From NCBI GenBank assembly GCA_947472765.1, contig CANJCM010000055.1, forward strand, positions 1-32,534: DNA of 32,534 nt, given 5' to 3'. The position numbers were made by a program, and so were the translations under genes. The notes beneath the pieces are model-generated. The model was not told the DNA's origin. It did not search any database and was given only the letters and a program-made list of their open reading frames with translations. Numbering within the stretch: the stretch's first letter is position 1; the number at the start of each line of letters is the position of its first letter. This DNA is from Opitutia bacterium. Its GTDB lineage: Bacteria > Verrucomicrobiota > Verrucomicrobiia > Opitutales > Opitutaceae. Positions 30,516 to 32,534 of the stretch are shown piece after piece.

Positions 30516-31433
30516 TCATTTTTTCGGCGGTGTGGGCTTGGAATCGAGGTTGGCCGCCATGTCGGCGTCGGTCACGGTCGAGACCACGCCGTTCGCAGGC
30601 ACTTCGACTTTCGCGAGCCACACGATCGCATTGAGGACGAGTTTGCGCTGATCGGCTTGTTGCCAGCCCGTGTGAAAGTGTCCTCCGGTAAATCCGAAGC
30701 CGCGGCTACCATTGGCGTTTTCGGCCACCCACATCACGTGCTGCGGCATTCCTTTGGCCACCTGCTCGCGCACGGCGGGGTTGCCCTCGCGCAGGCCTTC
30801 GCCCCGGGTCATGGTTTCGGCGGGCGGCACCGCGGAGAGGATCGGAGTCACGCCCTTCATGCCCTCGCGAAAGCGCATGTTGAAATACCACTCGTCCCGC
30901 GCCGAGAAGGGCTTCACGCCACGCGTAATGGCGTGCCGGGGCAGTTGCCTGAAATGGCCGTCCCAGTGCGGATTCACCGACCAGTTGACCTCGAACGCCC
31001 CGCCGATCCATTCGACGAACTGCGCCTGGCCTTTCTCCTTCGTCGGTTCGACAGCGTAGTGGATCGCGCCGAAACCCGCGCCGCGCCGCATCTGTCGGTC
31101 GATGACGTTGAGCCGGTCGCCCATCAACGCCGGGTGACTGGCCGCGCCGTCACTGTAGAGAACGATGGCATCCGCATCCGCGAGCGCAGCGTCGTCGTCC
31201 ACGACCTGCCCGTCGACCTGCTTCGTCGGCCACCCGCCGTCGTAGACGATGACTTTCACGCCGGGAAAACCGGCGAGACATTTCTGCAAAAGGAGGCAGC
31301 CCGCGCGGTGTTCGTGCTCCCCCGGCTTGTGGCTCGGGCGGCCGGCGATCAGGACAATTTTTTTATCCGCGGCGAAGAGTCCGAGCGGCAGGGCAAAGAG
31401 GGCGAGCAGAGCGAGGCGCGTGATGAATTTCAT
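30516..31433 (-). CDS. Secreted ThuA-domain protein
   Basis: A 305-residue exported protein (signal peptide MKFITRLALLALFALPLGLFA before ADKK). The rest is one ThuA domain of glutamine-amidotransferase-like fold: KIVLIAGRPSHKPGEHEHRAGCLLLQKCL, ADAIVLYSDG, GAGFGAIHYAVEP, a FEVNWSVNPHWDGHF stretch, HAITRGVKPF and FGFTGGHFHTGWQQADQRKLVLNAIVWLA. ThuA was named after a trehalose-utilisation gene, but its reaction is poorly known; a role in sugar oxidation to 3-keto sugars has been proposed. In Planctomycetota and Verrucomicrobiota such proteins often sit beside large haem-binding dehydrogenase-like proteins, as here. The start is the ATG at 31433; codons farther upstream lack signal features. Confidence 0.88.
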   Translation of the reverse strand: MKFITRLALLALFALPLGLFAADKKIVLIAGRPSHKPGEHEHRAGCLLLQKCLAGFPGVKVIVYDGGWPTKQVDGQVVDDDAALADADAIVLYSDGAASHPALMGDRLNVIDRQMRRGAGFGAIHYAVEPTKEKGQAQFVEWIGGAFEVNWSVNPHWDGHFRQLPRHAITRGVKPFSARDEWYFNMRFREGMKGVTPILSAVPPAETMTRGEGLREGNPAVREQVAKGMPQHVMWVAENANGSRGFGFTGGHFHTGWQQADQRKLVLNAIVWLAKVEVPANGVVSTVTDADMAANLDSKPTPPKK

Positions 31434-31556
31434 GGGCGGGGTGAATTGGGAAAAACTTGAGCGTGAGTCGAAGTTGGCCGCGCAAATGCCTCCACGCCGC
31501 AGAGGCAAAGCACATCGCGCGGCGAAGCCGCAACCAATGGGACCAAACCGAAGCGA

Positions 31557-31623
31557 ACAGGAAGGTCGGGGAGAGCGGAAAGACGTGCAGTCGATCGCTT
31601 CCCGAACTCCCCGGCCTTCCTGT
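31557..31623. repeat. 17-bp inverted repeat between the haem protein and ThuA genes
   Basis: ACAGGAAGGTCGGGGAG (31557-31573) is repeated inverted at 31607-31623 with one difference that still allows a G-T pair. The 33-nt interior can pair further (GCGGAAAG and CGCTTCCCG). A separate small hairpin (AAAGC...GCTTT, 31647-31666) lies nearer the stop of the haem protein. Together they could end its transcript. Confidence 0.6.
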
Positions 31624-31670
31624 CTAAAATCTTCGTCGACGTGATCAAAGCAGCCTTGGGGGCTTTGCGC

Positions 31671-32534
31671 TTACTGCGTCTTCAAGTAGGCCACGATATC
31701 CGCGACGTCGGTCGGCGTGAGGCCCAGCTGTTCGGCACTCAACATGAGCGAGCGGCCCAGCGGCGTGCGACTCCGGATCCGGTCGGCAGGAATCATCTGG
31801 GTTACGCCGCCCATCGACTGAACCACCAGCGGATCCCCGAGACCGATGACCAGCCCGTGAACCACGGTGCCATCGCGCAGCGAGATTTCTGATCCATCAT
31901 AACCATGGGCGATCTCCGACGAGGGATTCACGATCGCGTTGATGACGACCTGAGCGGCCTGAGTCCGCGCAAAGCCCGTGAGCGCGGGCGCATAGTCGGT
32001 GCCCTTGTCGCCGATGCGGTGGCAGAGCAGGCAGGCTTGGGCCCGTTCGGCGCCGCGAGCCGCGTCACCCCGGAGAGTGGCGATCTCGGCCACAGGCGGA
32101 AACTTCGAGGGCGCGGCTGGAGGGACGACGCTCGGCGCCACGGTGACGGCCGCGGCATCGTAGAGGCCCCGTTCCTTGAGCGCGGCATCGATCCCGAAAT
32201 CCTTCCAGCGGAGATTGCGATAATTCAGCAGCCACCAAAGGGCGTTATCCTTCACGCGGCCCGTGCCGCGCTGCGCGAGGCCGAGCAACGCGCTGGCTGA
32301 TTCGCGGGTCGGGATGAAGCCGAGCGCCGTGACCGCCGCGATCCGATCAGCCTCGGGGAGGCTGGACGCGAGGGCGCGAGCCGCGAACGCCGGTTCGGCG
32401 CCCGCGGGGGTGAGTCGCCAGATGAGATTCGCATAGGACGCCGGCCATTTCGCCGGGTCGCGATCAGGCGCGGCGGCCGCCAAGGCGGCGTAGATGGCCG
32501 CTTCCTTGCCGGTGCAACCCGTGCCCCACGCCTC
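31671..32534 (-). CDS. PVC-type haem-binding protein, C-terminal part
   Basis: Only the last 287 codons are in the window; the frame stays open to the right edge. The visible part starts with HEAT-like helices (AADRIAAVTALGFIPTRESASALLGLAQRG; VKDNALWWLLNYRNLRWKDFG). It continues into a cytochrome c domain of about 135 residues with the haem motif CLLCH, then NAIVNPSSEIAHGYDGSEISLRDGTVVHGLVIG, a likely methionine ligand in SLMLSAEQLGLT and the final DVADIVAYLKTQ. This pattern is the Planctomycetota/Verrucomicrobiota 'putative haem-binding domain' usually found at the end of large periplasmic dehydrogenase-like proteins. It probably passes electrons from oxidation of a sugar or alcohol. It is on the same strand as the ThuA gene, 237 bases upstream. 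Confidence 0.85.
   Translation of the reverse strand, partial: EAWGTGCTGKEAAIYAALAAAAPDRDPAKWPASYANLIWRLTPAGAEPAFAARALASSLPEADRIAAVTALGFIPTRESASALLGLAQRGTGRVKDNALWWLLNYRNLRWKDFGIDAALKERGLYDAAAVTVAPSVVPPAAPSKFPPVAEIATLRGDAARGAERAQACLLCHRIGDKGTDYAPALTGFARTQAAQVVINAIVNPSSEIAHGYDGSEISLRDGTVVHGLVIGLGDPLVVQSMGGVTQMIPADRIRSRTPLGRSLMLSAEQLGLTPTDVADIVAYLKTQ

Overview
The window looks like a chromosome segment of a GC-rich Gram-negative member of the Verrucomicrobiota, most likely close to Opitutaceae. This rests on gene content: a fused LpxC-FabZ protein followed by LpxA, a secreted sulfatase, a ThuA-domain protein and a PVC-type haem protein side by side, and start codons that mostly lack Shine-Dalgarno sequences. 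No rRNA or tRNA gene, insertion sequence, prophage or CRISPR array was recognised. I see 26 protein genes, two of them cut by the window edges.

Left part (1-13.2 kb), mostly housekeeping: the end of a DUF4239 membrane protein; a DUF971 gene with hisI; lpxC-fabZ and lpxA (lipid A and fatty acid synthesis) convergent with hisI; divergent efp; an unusual membrane-tethered Mrr-like protein with lost catalytic residues; an RlmI-type RNA methyltransferase; a pyrimidine-nucleoside phosphorylase with an altered active-site signature; divergent argS; a GYF_2 membrane protein; and a YihY/BrkB membrane protein.

Middle part (13.4-21.8 kb), envelope and regulation: a PpiD/SurA-like periplasmic chaperone, a TolC-family outer-membrane protein, miaA, a diacylglycerol-kinase-like lipid kinase, a response regulator with a GGDEF domain (c-di-GMP synthesis), trpA away from trpB, and an endonuclease/exonuclease/phosphatase-fold protein.

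Right part (21.8-32.5 kb), exported proteins likely used on plant or algal glycans: a Tat-signal UxuA-like protein, a secreted parallel beta-helix protein, an exported creatininase-like protein, an unknown four-helix membrane protein, a sulfatase, a ThuA protein and the C-terminal part of a haem-binding protein. These could form a loose glycan-degradation neighbourhood, but intergenic gaps of hundreds of bases and at least one terminator argue against one operon.

The most distinctive structure is between the genes. A family of at least ten 26-bp palindromic elements (8-bp stem, 4-nt loop, ATGGAG tag) shows paired base changes in the stem and often occurs as inverted pairs. Four of five convergent gene ends carry an inverted repeat of this or another family, including a 24-bp perfect pair that contains the stop codons of both flanking genes. 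Other intergenic DNA consists of short tandem 'words' of 7-10 bp, and two 100-bp direct repeats flank the sulfatase. This repeat system is the best candidate for something poorly described.
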